From Sinomonas terrae (GTDB lineage: Bacteria > Actinomycetota > Actinomycetes > Actinomycetales > Micrococcaceae): 64,000 nt of DNA. Both the position numbers and the translations under genes were made by a program. Below the pieces are notes generated by a model, which worked only from the letters and a program-made list of their open reading frames with translations, ran no database searches and had not been told where the DNA came from. The number at the start of each line of letters is the position of its first letter. Positions within the stretch are counted from its first letter, which is position 1. Positions 18,764-27,072 of the stretch are shown here, piece after piece. The stretch lies in the NCBI RefSeq assembly GCF_022539255.1, contig NZ_JAKZBV010000001.1, positions 3,100,001 through 3,164,000 of the forward strand, written 5' to 3'.

Positions 18764-19135
18764 GTGTCTCACGCCGACAGTCCAGAGCGCTCGTCCCTCA
18801 ACGCGAAGTCAGCTGTGCCCACTCGACTCCCCCTGCGCATGCTCCATGACCGGATCCTCGTGCAACTCGACAAGGATGCAAGCGAGCGCCGTTCGGCCTC
18901 CGGGATCGTGATTCCGGCGACGGCGAGCCTCGGCCGTCGGCTCGCCTGGGCGGTGGTCGTAGCTGCGGGGCCTAGCGTCCGTCAGGTCTCGGTTGGCGAT
19001 CGCGTCCTCTTCGACCCCGAGGACCGCTCGGAGGTCGAGGTGGCGACGAAGGACTACATCCTCCTGAGGGAACGCGACCTCCATGCAGTTGCTGAGCCAG
19101 AGACCCGCGAGAGCGAGCTCGGCCTCTACCTCTGA
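18764..19135 (+). CDS. Orphan GroES-like co-chaperonin protein
   Basis: A 123-residue protein with a Cpn10 domain from about residue 25. It has the first strand LRMLHDRILVQLD, a mobile-loop-like ERRSASGIVIPATA that keeps the hydrophobic IVI contact of GroES, and the closing VGDRVLFDPEDRSEVEV...DYILLRERDL. No GroEL gene is nearby, so it is not the housekeeping groESL operon. N- and C-terminal tails extend the usual 95-100 residue length. It may be a modified co-chaperonin or a repurposed fold. GTG 18764 is the likely start, though an internal start near the domain is possible. Confidence 0.8.
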   Translation: MSHADSPERSSLNAKSAVPTRLPLRMLHDRILVQLDKDASERRSASGIVIPATASLGRRLAWAVVVAAGPSVRQVSVGDRVLFDPEDRSEVEVATKDYILLRERDLHAVAEPETRESELGLYL

Positions 19136-19325
19136 CCACCTCCGGGGCAGTCGTTATCTGATCGCTACCTATCCGGGTTCACAGCGCGAGTTGCGCCGTC
19201 CTTCCGCCGAGTAACATGACGTTCCATCAGGTGAGATGCGTCACAAAGGCACCATGCATCGCGCCGTCGGTCCGTCCTTGAGCTGACCTGGGCCAGCTCT
19301 GACCCCGGAATAGCGGAGGTCCAAC

Positions 19326-20705
19326 TTGAATAGACGAGAGAGTGTCAAGAGGCAAGAGGGCGCCGCTCGCGGTTCGCGGCTCCGCCGACCGCTCTCTGCG
19401 GCAGGTGCGCTCCTCGGCGTCCTCCTTGCCCTCCTCCTGACCATCGCATCGAGTGCCGGGGCGGCCACGCCGTCGTCGCCCCCATCCAGCTCAGGGTCGC
19501 CCAGCAGCTCAGGCTCCACGTCCCAGTTCCCGAACACCATCTCCGGATTCCTGCGCAATGCCGGCCAACCGCTCGCAGGCGTCAAAATCACCGCGAAAGG
19601 CAACGGCTTCGAGGGAAGCACGACCTCTGCGCCCAACGGATCGTGGAGCATCTCGGTACCCACGGAAGGCAGCTACCAGCTGACGCTCGACGAGTCGACC
19701 CTCCCCTCAGGCGTCAAGCTCGCGGCCGGTCAGGAGAACCCGCGGACGGTCACGTTCAACCAGACCACGAATGTGAGCACCATCTTCGCGTTCGGCGCCG
19801 GTATCACAGTTCATCAGAGCAGCTTCGTCGGAGACCTCACCAACCGACTCGTCGCGGGACTCAGCTTCGGTCTCCTGCTCGCCCTCGCTTCGGTCGGACT
19901 CTCCCTCATCTTCGGGACAACGGGCCTCACGAACTTCGCACATGGGGAAATGGTGACTCTGGGCGCCGTCGTCGTCTTCTCGCTCAGCAGCATCGGCAGT
20001 CCATTCTGGCTCGCGATCCTCGGCGGCCTCCTCTCCGGCGCCGTGTTCGGCTACGCTCAGGATGCACTTCTGTGGAAGCCGCTGCGGCGGAGGGGGACGG
20101 GCAACGTTCCCATGATGATCGTGAGCATCGGCCTCGCGCTCGCGGCACGCTACGTGATCCTGTTCTTCTTCGGAGGCGAGACGCAGCAGCTGCCGTACTC
20201 GCAGACCGTTGACATCGATCTCGGACCGGTCTCGGTGTCACCGAACAACCTCGTCTCCCTCCTCATCTCGATCGTCGTGATCGCACTCCTCGGATTCGTG
20301 CTCCTCCGGACGCGGCTCGGAAAGGCGACCCGCGCCGTCGCCGACAACCCGGCCCTTGCCGCCGCAAGCGGGATCGACGTGGACCGCGTCATCCGCCTTG
20401 TATGGGTCATGGGAGGCCTGCTTGCCGCCCTCGGAGGCATCCTATGGGCCTATTACCGCCCCGGGGTGACGTTCAACATGGGCCAGCAGATCCTGCTCAT
20501 GATCTTCGCAGGCGTCACCCTCGGGGGCCTCGGCACGGTATTCGGCGCCCTTGTGGGCTCCGTCGTCGTCGGGGTCTTCGTCGAACTCACAACCGTCTTC
20601 GGTCTGACCTCGGACCTCAAGTACGTCGGGGCGCTGGTCATCATGATCCTCGTGCTCCTCTTCCGGCCGCAGGGCATTCTGGGTCACCGCGAGCGAGTGG
20701 GCTAA
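19326..20705 (+). CDS. Branched-chain amino acid ABC permease (LivH type) with extra secreted N-terminal domain
   Basis: A 459-residue protein. Residues about 20-47 form a signal-like helix ending SSAGAAT, followed by a Ser/Pro-rich linker. Residues 70-150 resemble a carboxypeptidase-regulatory-like beta sandwich (ISGFLRNAGQPLAGVKITAKG, APNGSWSISVP). Residues about 170-459 are a complete LivH permease with GTTGLTNFAHGEMVTLGA and GGLLAALGGILWAYY. A normal LivH is about 290-300 residues, so this is a fusion. The start is TTG 19326 with GGAGG eight bases upstream. First gene of a four-gene transporter operon. Confidence 0.88.
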   Translation: MNRRESVKRQEGAARGSRLRRPLSAAGALLGVLLALLLTIASSAGAATPSSPPSSSGSPSSSGSTSQFPNTISGFLRNAGQPLAGVKITAKGNGFEGSTTSAPNGSWSISVPTEGSYQLTLDESTLPSGVKLAAGQENPRTVTFNQTTNVSTIFAFGAGITVHQSSFVGDLTNRLVAGLSFGLLLALASVGLSLIFGTTGLTNFAHGEMVTLGAVVVFSLSSIGSPFWLAILGGLLSGAVFGYAQDALLWKPLRRRGTGNVPMMIVSIGLALAARYVILFFFGGETQQLPYSQTVDIDLGPVSVSPNNLVSLLISIVVIALLGFVLLRTRLGKATRAVADNPALAAASGIDVDRVIRLVWVMGGLLAALGGILWAYYRPGVTFNMGQQILLMIFAGVTLGGLGTVFGALVGSVVVGVFVELTTVFGLTSDLKYVGALVIMILVLLFRPQGILGHRERVG

Positions 20706-20715
20706 GGAGGCACGG

Positions 20716-21684
20716 ATGGATTTCGGTCTGATCTTCAGCGAGGCCGTCGGTGAGATGGTGAGTCCGACGACGGCGGCCTACGCACTCGCAGCGCTCGGCC
20801 TCGCCGTCCACTTCGGCTACTCGGGTCTGCTCAACTTCGGACAAGCAGGGTTCATGGCCGTCGGCTCCTATGCCTTCGCGATGTCGACCATCCACTTCGG
20901 GGTGCCATGGTGGCTTGGCTTTCTCCTCGCGGTCGCTTGCTCGGTAGCCTTCGCCCTCATCCTCGGCATCCCGACGCTGCGGCTCCGCGCGGACTATCTT
21001 GCGATCGTGACGATCGCGGCCGCGGAGATCATCCGATACATCGTCACGACCAACAGTCTGACCGACGTGACGGGATCCGCGAACGGTCTGGCGGGCTTCC
21101 GGCAGGACTTCCTCCGGCTCAACCCATTCCCGCCCGGCAACTACCTCGGCTACAGCAGCCCGGACTTCTTCTACCGGGTGTTCGGCTGGGGCCTCGTGAT
21201 CGTCCTCGGGATCATCGTATGGCTCCTCATGCGCAGCCCCTGGGGCCGGGTGCTCAAAGGGATTCGCGAGGATGAGCTCGCTGTGCGCTCCCTCGGCAAG
21301 AACGTCTATGCCTATAAGATGCAGGCCCTCGTGATCGGCGGCATCTTCGGAGCCCTAGCGGGTCTCGTCTTCACTCTCCCCCGCGACGTCGTCCAGCCTG
21401 CCAACTATGGCACTGAGCTGACATTCTTCCTGTGGACCTGCCTCCTGCTCGGAGGAATGTCCACGGTGCTCGGACCCGTCATCGGCGCGATGCTCTTCTG
21501 GATCGTCCTCTCGCTCACCCAGAACATCCTCTTCGGACTGATCCAGATCGGCGTGCTGCCCTGGCTGAACCCCTCGCAGGCTGGTCAGCTTCGATACATC
21601 CTTGTCGGCGTAGCGCTCATGCTGCTGATGATCTTCAGGCCCCAGGGCGTGTTCGGCAACAAGAAGGAGCTCGCTTTCTCATGA
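20716..21684 (+). CDS. Branched-chain amino acid ABC permease (LivM type)
   Basis: A 322-residue integral-membrane permease, second subunit of the HAAT-family transporter. The diagnostic GYSGLLNFGQAGFMAVGSYAF and the cytoplasmic-loop sequence GRVLKGIREDELAVRSLGKN, which contacts the ATPase, are present. AAGGAGG lies eight bases before ATG 20716. It overlaps the following ATPase gene by ATGA, implying translational coupling. Confidence 0.92.
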   Translation: MDFGLIFSEAVGEMVSPTTAAYALAALGLAVHFGYSGLLNFGQAGFMAVGSYAFAMSTIHFGVPWWLGFLLAVACSVAFALILGIPTLRLRADYLAIVTIAAAEIIRYIVTTNSLTDVTGSANGLAGFRQDFLRLNPFPPGNYLGYSSPDFFYRVFGWGLVIVLGIIVWLLMRSPWGRVLKGIREDELAVRSLGKNVYAYKMQALVIGGIFGALAGLVFTLPRDVVQPANYGTELTFFLWTCLLLGGMSTVLGPVIGAMLFWIVLSLTQNILFGLIQIGVLPWLNPSQAGQLRYILVGVALMLLMIFRPQGVFGNKKELAFS

Positions 21685-22739
21685 GCCAGCACGAGATGAC
21701 CACCGCCGAGACGGTCGACTACATGGCAGACGAACGTCCAATTGCCGAAGGCCCGGTTGGGCCCGGCTGCAAGAAGCGCGATCCGATCCTCGTCGCGGAC
21801 GGAGTCACCCGCCGCTTCGGCGGCATCAACGCCGTCGACGTCGATCACCTCGAAGTCCCGCGGCACAAGATCACGGCCCTGATTGGGCCGAACGGCGCGG
21901 GAAAGACGACACTGTTCAACCTTCTGACCGGCTTCGACACCCCGAACTCGGGTTCCTGGCAGTTCGAGGGCACGAATCTCTCGGGCATGTCCTCGTACAA
22001 GGTCGCTCGCCTCGGGATGGTGCGCACGTTCCAGCTCACGAAGGTCATGGGGAAGCTCACGGTCATGGAGAACATGCGGCTCGGCGCCTCCGAGCAGCCC
22101 GGTGAGAAGCTGCGGAACGCGTTGTTCCGAGGAATCTGGGGCAAGCGCGAGAAGGACATCACCGGGCAGGCGGAGGAACTCCTCGCGAAGTTCAAGCTGG
22201 ATGCGAAGCGGCACGACTATGCGGCATCGCTTTCCGGCGGCCAGCGCAAACTCCTCGAGATGGCCCGCGCGCTCATGGTGAACCCCAAGCTCGTCATGCT
22301 CGACGAGCCGATGGCGGGCGTCAATCCGGCGCTGTCTCAGAGCCTCCTCGACCATGTCAAGAACCTCAAGGCCGAAGGCATGACCGTCCTGTTCGTCGAG
22401 CACGACATGCACGTGGTTCGCCACATCGCCGACTGGGTTGTGGTCATGGCGGAGGGAAAGATCGTGGCCGAGGGGCGGCCCTCCGATGTGATGAAGGATC
22501 AGGCAGTCATTGACGCGTACCTGGGCGCGCACCACGATGTGGACCTCGGTTCGATGCAGGGCATCGAAGAACTCGAGGCGGACCTCGCCGCGGACGAGGA
22601 GTCCGTAGTCGGGACAGCCGACGCCGGGATCCTCTCCCACGGCGCTGTGGACGAGTCGGAGATCCTCTCGGTGCAACCGCCTGAGGACGACCAATCCCAC
22701 GAGCACGGGTCCCGCTTGCGGAAGGACGACACCGAATGA
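21681..22739 (+). CDS. Branched-chain amino acid ABC transporter ATP-binding protein (LivG type)
   Basis: A 352-residue ABC ATPase: Walker A GPNGAGKTTLF, signature LSGGQRKLLEMARALM, Walker B KLVMLDEPMAG. The core fits LivG, which is usually about 255 residues. Here an N-terminal leader of about 35 residues and an acidic C-terminal tail of about 65 residues (residues 285-352) are added, with no known domain in the tail. The open frame continues upstream, but ATG 21681 overlapping the livM stop is the convincing start. Confidence 0.9.
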   Translation: MSQHEMTTAETVDYMADERPIAEGPVGPGCKKRDPILVADGVTRRFGGINAVDVDHLEVPRHKITALIGPNGAGKTTLFNLLTGFDTPNSGSWQFEGTNLSGMSSYKVARLGMVRTFQLTKVMGKLTVMENMRLGASEQPGEKLRNALFRGIWGKREKDITGQAEELLAKFKLDAKRHDYAASLSGGQRKLLEMARALMVNPKLVMLDEPMAGVNPALSQSLLDHVKNLKAEGMTVLFVEHDMHVVRHIADWVVVMAEGKIVAEGRPSDVMKDQAVIDAYLGAHHDVDLGSMQGIEELEADLAADEESVVGTADAGILSHGAVDESEILSVQPPEDDQSHEHGSRLRKDDTE

Positions 22740-23533
22740 GCGAACAACCAGCAAGGTCCGGCACCGCGCGAGGAAAGGCTGCCGGAGCGAGCGAGGGCGA
22801 CACCGTAGTCGTCAGTGTCAAGAATCTCGTGGCTGGCTACTTGCCGGGCGTCAACATCCTCAACGGCTGCAGCATCGAGGCGCGCCAAGGCGAGCTCATC
22901 GGCATCATCGGTCCCAACGGCGCAGGCAAATCCACGCTCCTCAAGGCCATGTTCGGGCTCGTCAAGGTCCATTCGGGGTCCGTCGTCGTCCGCGGCCAAG
23001 AGCTCACCGGACTCAAAGCCAACAAGCTCGTAGCCCGCGGCATCGGCTTCGTGCCTCAGACGAACAATGTCTTCACGACCCTCACGATCGAGGAGAACAT
23101 GCAGATGGGGGTGTACCAGCGGCCCAAGAACTTCAAGGAACGCTGGGAGTTCGTCACCGATCTGTTCCCCGAGCTCGCGCGGCGCCGCGCCCAGCGGGCT
23201 GGCTCACTTTCAGGTGGCGAGCGGCAGATGGTCGCGATGGGTCGGGCGCTCATGATGGATCCTGCGGTCCTGCTGCTGGACGAGCCGTCCGCAGGACTCT
23301 CCCCGGTCAAGCAGGACGAGACGTTCCTGCGAGTCCACGAGGTCAACCGCGCTGGCGTCTCCGTGATCATGGTCGAGCAGAATGCCCGCCGTTGTCTCCA
23401 GATCTGCGATCGAGGCTACGTCCTGGATCAGGGCAAGGATGCGTACACGGGGACCGGCCGCGAGCTCCTCCACGACCCCAAAGTCATCCAGCTCTACCTC
23501 GGGACCCTCGCTGATTCGGTCGAGGGCCCCTGA
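22736..23533 (+). CDS. Branched-chain amino acid ABC transporter ATP-binding protein (LivF type)
   Basis: A 265-residue second ATPase of the transporter: Walker A GPNGAGKSTLL, signature LSGGERQMVAMGRALM, Walker B AVLLLDEPSAGLSP, and the LivF-like GFVPQTNNVFTTLTIEENM. The start overlaps the previous stop (ATGA). The operon ends at a strong hairpin. The substrate-binding protein is encoded convergently just beyond it rather than within the operon. Confidence 0.92.
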   Translation: MSEQPARSGTARGKAAGASEGDTVVVSVKNLVAGYLPGVNILNGCSIEARQGELIGIIGPNGAGKSTLLKAMFGLVKVHSGSVVVRGQELTGLKANKLVARGIGFVPQTNNVFTTLTIEENMQMGVYQRPKNFKERWEFVTDLFPELARRRAQRAGSLSGGERQMVAMGRALMMDPAVLLLDEPSAGLSPVKQDETFLRVHEVNRAGVSVIMVEQNARRCLQICDRGYVLDQGKDAYTGTGRELLHDPKVIQLYLGTLADSVEGP

Positions 23534-23538
23534 GACGC

Positions 23539-23575
23539 CGAAGGCCCCCGACCTTTGGAGGTGCGGGGGCCTTCG
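23539..23575. terminator. Bidirectional terminator between livF and the binding-protein gene
   Basis: A perfect 12-bp stem cgaaggcccccg pairing with cgggggccttcg around a 13-base loop, placed between two convergent genes. The stem is intact read from either strand, so it can serve both transcripts. Confidence 0.85.
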
Positions 23576-23589
23576 CTGTCAGGCCGAGG

Positions 23590-24960
23590 TCAGGAGAGCT
23601 TGCCGTATTCCTGGCTGATCGGCTGGGGAACGTTGTTGTTGTCGAACTGGTAGAGGCCGATGTAGGCCTCCGTCGGATCACCGTTCGAAGCGAACGTCAC
23701 CGGCCCGGACTGGCCGTCATAGTCGATGTCCTTGCCTTGTCGGAGCAGCGTCACGCAGGTCGCGAAATCGAAGCACTTCTGGCCTCCTTCGGAGACGTCC
23801 TGAAGGTGCATCGCTATGTCAGTGCCCTTCGTGCTCTTCGCTTCCTCGGCCGCGAGCGCGATGAGGTTCACAGCGTCCCACGATTCGCCCGCGTAGTTGT
23901 AGTCCTTGAGGCTCGGGTCGATCGTCTTGAGCTGGGTCTTGAAGTCGGCGCTCGCGAAGGTTCCCGGGATGGTGCCACGGGATCCTGAGAGGGTGCCCGG
24001 CTTGAGGTCCTTGCTGTAGTCGGACGTGTTCCCGTCAACGAAGAACATCTGGGTCGGCTTGATTCCCTTGGCTGTGAGCAGAGGAATGATCTGCTTGGCC
24101 TGATCGAACGAGATCACAGCGATCGCATCGGGCTTGGCCGCGACGACCTTGTCGACCTGTGAGCTGAACTGCGAATCGCCCTCGTTGAAGAGCTCCTGAT
24201 CGACGACCTTGCCACCCGCGGCTTGGAAGGCCTTCACGACGTTGTCCCTGAGGCCCGTGCCGTAAGCATCATTCAGGACGAGCAGTCCGAGCGTTTGGGC
24301 GCCGCAGGAGGCGATGTAGTTCCCGAGCACGCGACCCTGCAGGACGTCCGATGGGGCGGTGCGCCAGTACAGGCCGTGGGCGGGCCACGTGCTGAACACC
24401 GGCGAGGTATTCGCCGGGGAGAACATGACCGTGCCGGACCCCGTGATCTGGTTGATTACGGTCTGGGACACGCCCGATGACGCCGCGCCAACGATGGCGC
24501 TGACGCCCTGCCCGAGAAGGTTGGTGACCGACTGGGTAGCGATATCAGTCGTCGTGTCACCGGAGTCGCGATGGATGGCCTCGATGGGATGGCCGAGCAC
24601 ACCTCCGGCATCATTGATCTGCTTGACCGCGAGGTTCACGCCCGCGATCTCAGGTGGGCCGAGGAAGGCGAGGGCACCGGTCTGCGGCAGCAGAGTGCCG
24701 ATCTTGAGCGGCGTCGGCGATGTCGTCGATGACTTCGGAACGTCCGACGGGGCAACCGTGCTCGCGCCCCCTGAAGCCTGAGGGCCGCCGCTGGAAGTCG
24801 GAGATGGGCACGAAACGCCCCCTGCGGCCGCGGCGCTTGTGGTGCTCCCGGATGATCCCCCCGATGGACTCCCGCCACATGCGGTGGCGAGCAGGGCAAC
24901 CCCTACGCCGAGGGCGGTCAGCCTGGCGACTCGGGGCACTATCTCATGCCGTGCAATCAT
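23590..24960 (-). CDS. Branched-chain amino acid ABC transporter substrate-binding lipoprotein
   Basis: A 456-residue periplasmic-binding-protein type I protein. The N-terminal signal ends in a lipobox LLATACGG, so it should be lipid-anchored outside the membrane, followed by a Ser/Gly-rich linker. LKIGTLLPQTGALAFLGPPE and the KQINDAGGVLGHPIE block are typical of Leu/Ile/Val or related amide-binding receptors. ATG 24960 is preferred over 24978 because GGAGGAG lies about eight bases upstream. It faces the livHMGF-type operon, which it very likely serves. Confidence 0.9.
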   Translation of the reverse strand: MIARHEIVPRVARLTALGVGVALLATACGGSPSGGSSGSTTSAAAAGGVSCPSPTSSGGPQASGGASTVAPSDVPKSSTTSPTPLKIGTLLPQTGALAFLGPPEIAGVNLAVKQINDAGGVLGHPIEAIHRDSGDTTTDIATQSVTNLLGQGVSAIVGAASSGVSQTVINQITGSGTVMFSPANTSPVFSTWPAHGLYWRTAPSDVLQGRVLGNYIASCGAQTLGLLVLNDAYGTGLRDNVVKAFQAAGGKVVDQELFNEGDSQFSSQVDKVVAAKPDAIAVISFDQAKQIIPLLTAKGIKPTQMFFVDGNTSDYSKDLKPGTLSGSRGTIPGTFASADFKTQLKTIDPSLKDYNYAGESWDAVNLIALAAEEAKSTKGTDIAMHLQDVSEGGQKCFDFATCVTLLRQGKDIDYDGQSGPVTFASNGDPTEAYIGLYQFDNNNVPQPISQEYGKLS

Positions 24961-25192
24961 TGGATTCTTCTCCTCCATCGAAGGGCGCAGAACTCCCCAG
25001 ACAGGTGGATTCAGGTGTGTTCCTGATCACAACGTCAGGCTAGACCAACGTTGTTATTCACAGAAGAACCACAGGTCACAGCCTCATAACGGCTTCTGCA
25101 CCAGAGGAAGCTGCGCCTCCTGAGAGGCTATCGGCTCGGCCGCCGGACTCGGCAGTCCGTGAGCAAGCGAGGCCAGCCTTTCGCTGAGCCTG

Positions 25193-25474
25193 CTAATTCA
25201 GCCTTTGGATCCTCTTCTCGATCTTCATCTTGGTCCGATGAAGGCGGGCCCAACTCCCCATTCCGGCGGCAGTAATTCGCCCGACTTCTTGCGTGCTTGG
25301 CAAAGCGCTCTTCCGAAGTTCCTCATCGATCTCCGAGGGTTCTCGACCCCGCATGGTATCGATGATTCTCTGAGCTGCCTGCACGGGGGCGGATGCAAAG
25401 GGGTGCTCACTGATCTCGCGGTTCACGGATGCCAACTCGGCTTGAAGCTGCTCGAGGTTCTGCCTTCCGAACAC
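25193..25474 (-). CDS. Small soluble protein downstream of secreted protein, unknown
   Basis: A 93-residue hydrophilic protein predicted to be mainly helical: an N-terminal heptad-like segment (QNLEQLQAELASVNREI) and a basic C-terminus (RLHRTKMKIEKRIQRLN). There is no signal peptide or transmembrane segment and no family I recognise. GTG 25474 lies only six bases after the stop of the secreted-protein gene, so the two are almost certainly cotranscribed and perhaps translationally coupled. Its role may be tied to that partner (inference). Confidence 0.65.
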   Translation of the reverse strand: MFGRQNLEQLQAELASVNREISEHPFASAPVQAAQRIIDTMRGREPSEIDEELRKSALPSTQEVGRITAAGMGSWARLHRTKMKIEKRIQRLN

Positions 25475-25480
25475 TGTTGT

Positions 25481-26317
25481 CTACCGCCCTAACACGCACC
25501 GCACCGCGGCATACCCGAACGAACTGGCAATCGCCCAGGCCGAGCCCGACTGCGCAATCCTGGTAATCTGCGCCGAGTTCAGGCCGATCCCCATCAGACA
25601 CCTAACGACCCATGGGGCCAACCAAAATGGGTCCGCGACCACCGGGTATGCGATGCCAGCCGCGTTCGCATGGTCGACGACCTGGGTGAGCATCCGGCCG
25701 GACACTTCGTACTTGGTTGGGATGTCCCTTCCATTAGCATCTTTCGCCCACGCGGCGCCTGCCGCGGCCCGGATGCTTCCGTCCGCGTTGACGACAACGA
25801 CGCCCTTGTCCGCGAGCTCTAGACGCTGGCCTTCACCCAACTCAATCTCGTAAGCGTACCGAGTTGGCGCGTCGATGCTCGTTATGGAGGTCAGCATTTG
25901 CACCCCCACTTGAGTTGGGATCACGGCGTTCGAACTGCGCTTGGACGACGGGAATGCGATTGCGCCATCGAGCAGCTCCCCGCCCCCGCTACCTTCCGCA
26001 TGCGGCAGCCCGATCGACACGACCGAACCCTCTACACCGCCGATTTCCACGTTCCCTTCAGGGTCCAGAGGCACCGTTACGGACCGACTATTGCCCAGGT
26101 CGGCAACCACAGCCGACCCATCCTCTCGAAGGGACGGCGCAGAAACGGCTAGCAAGGAAGAGTCGATCGCAGCGACGCGTGCGAGCGCACCGGTCACGTC
26201 CGACGTCGAAATCTGAACTGACGCGTCGTCTGCGAAAGCTGGTCCGGGCACTACCCCAGCTCCACAGAACAACCCTGCAGTTACGGCGGAAACTATTGCC
26301 GCTCGCAGTCGACCCAT
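25481..26317 (-). CDS. Secreted protein with YPVVADP motif and short hydrophobic tail
   Basis: A 278-residue protein with a signal peptide (MGRLRAAIVSAVTAGLFCGA, cleavage likely after AFA) and a beta-rich middle containing VNADGSIRAAAGAAWAKDANG. The motif YPVVADP near residue 228 is followed by a 44-residue hydrophobic, Gly/Ala/Ser-rich tail with two cysteines (VVRCLMGIGLN and AAVRCVLGR). I recall similar actinobacterial secreted proteins in which the region after YPVVADP varies, but I know no assigned function. ATG 26317 has GAAGGGG upstream; ATG 26332 is an alternative. Confidence 0.7.
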   Translation of the reverse strand: MGRLRAAIVSAVTAGLFCGAGVVPGPAFADDASVQISTSDVTGALARVAAIDSSLLAVSAPSLREDGSAVVADLGNSRSVTVPLDPEGNVEIGGVEGSVVSIGLPHAEGSGGGELLDGAIAFPSSKRSSNAVIPTQVGVQMLTSITSIDAPTRYAYEIELGEGQRLELADKGVVVVNADGSIRAAAGAAWAKDANGRDIPTKYEVSGRMLTQVVDHANAAGIAYPVVADPFWLAPWVVRCLMGIGLNSAQITRIAQSGSAWAIASSFGYAAVRCVLGR

Positions 26318-26574
26318 CGAAAACCCCTTCATCCAAGAACTCACGAGATGCGTTTCTTGGACGATATCTAGGGAAAATTCTGGCAACCAACTGAAGGAGC
26401 ACTTCGACGCCACGAGATGTGCAAAAAGTGCACCTGCGTAGAGAGTTTGAGAACACTGCCCCCGCTCTGAAGACCGTGGCTTTCCGGTGGTTGCGGGGTG
26501 TCTACAAGCGTAGCGAGAGGCCGTCTGAGCCGTCGATCAGGGATGATCGGGGCAGGCTTGTCCATTCGGTTGGG

Positions 26575-26949
26575 ATGACTCAAACCTTTCTGAGTGCCGC
26601 CCAGGTGGACGAGCTGGTCGCGTTGTATGAGCAGGGGATGAGCCTGCCCGAGCTCGGTGAGAGGTTCGGGCTCTACCACCGCACCGTGACGGCACACCTC
26701 GTGCGCCGGTCCGTGCCGATGCCGAAGAGGGGGATCAAGGAAGAGCAGACGCCCGAGGCTGTGCGCCTCTACGAGGATGGGATGACGTTGACGGAGGTCG
26801 GACTGCGCTTCGGCGTGAGCCAGCAAGCAGTACGAAGGGCGGTGGCTGCCAAAGGCGTGGAGATCCGGCCCCGCGGTCGCCGCCCTCTTCCCAGTGCGTT
26901 GGTCGGCGATGGCTCTGATGATGCCGAGCAACCCGCGACTTCGCAATGA
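26575..26949 (+). CDS. Double helix-turn-helix DNA-binding protein
   Basis: At least 124 residues with two resolvase- or transposase-type helix-turn-helix segments: VDELVALYEQGMSLPELGERFG with YHRTVTAHLVRR, then AVRLYEDGMTLTEVGLRFGVS with QQAVRRAVAAKG. There is no catalytic domain. Start is uncertain: ATG 26575 is the minimal choice and an open frame continues up to GTG 26419. It converges with the relaxase gene and may be a regulator or accessory protein of that mobile element (inference). Confidence 0.65.
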   Translation: MTQTFLSAAQVDELVALYEQGMSLPELGERFGLYHRTVTAHLVRRSVPMPKRGIKEEQTPEAVRLYEDGMTLTEVGLRFGVSQQAVRRAVAAKGVEIRPRGRRPLPSALVGDGSDDAEQPATSQ

Positions 26950-27072
26950 CCCTTATCGCCATCGACGGCATCCAGGGCATCCAGGGAACGATTCGGCAAT
27001 GACATCCGTAAGAGGGGCGATGAAATCGGTAAAAGGAGGTGTGCTGGCCGACCCCGATGACGGGGTACCTCT

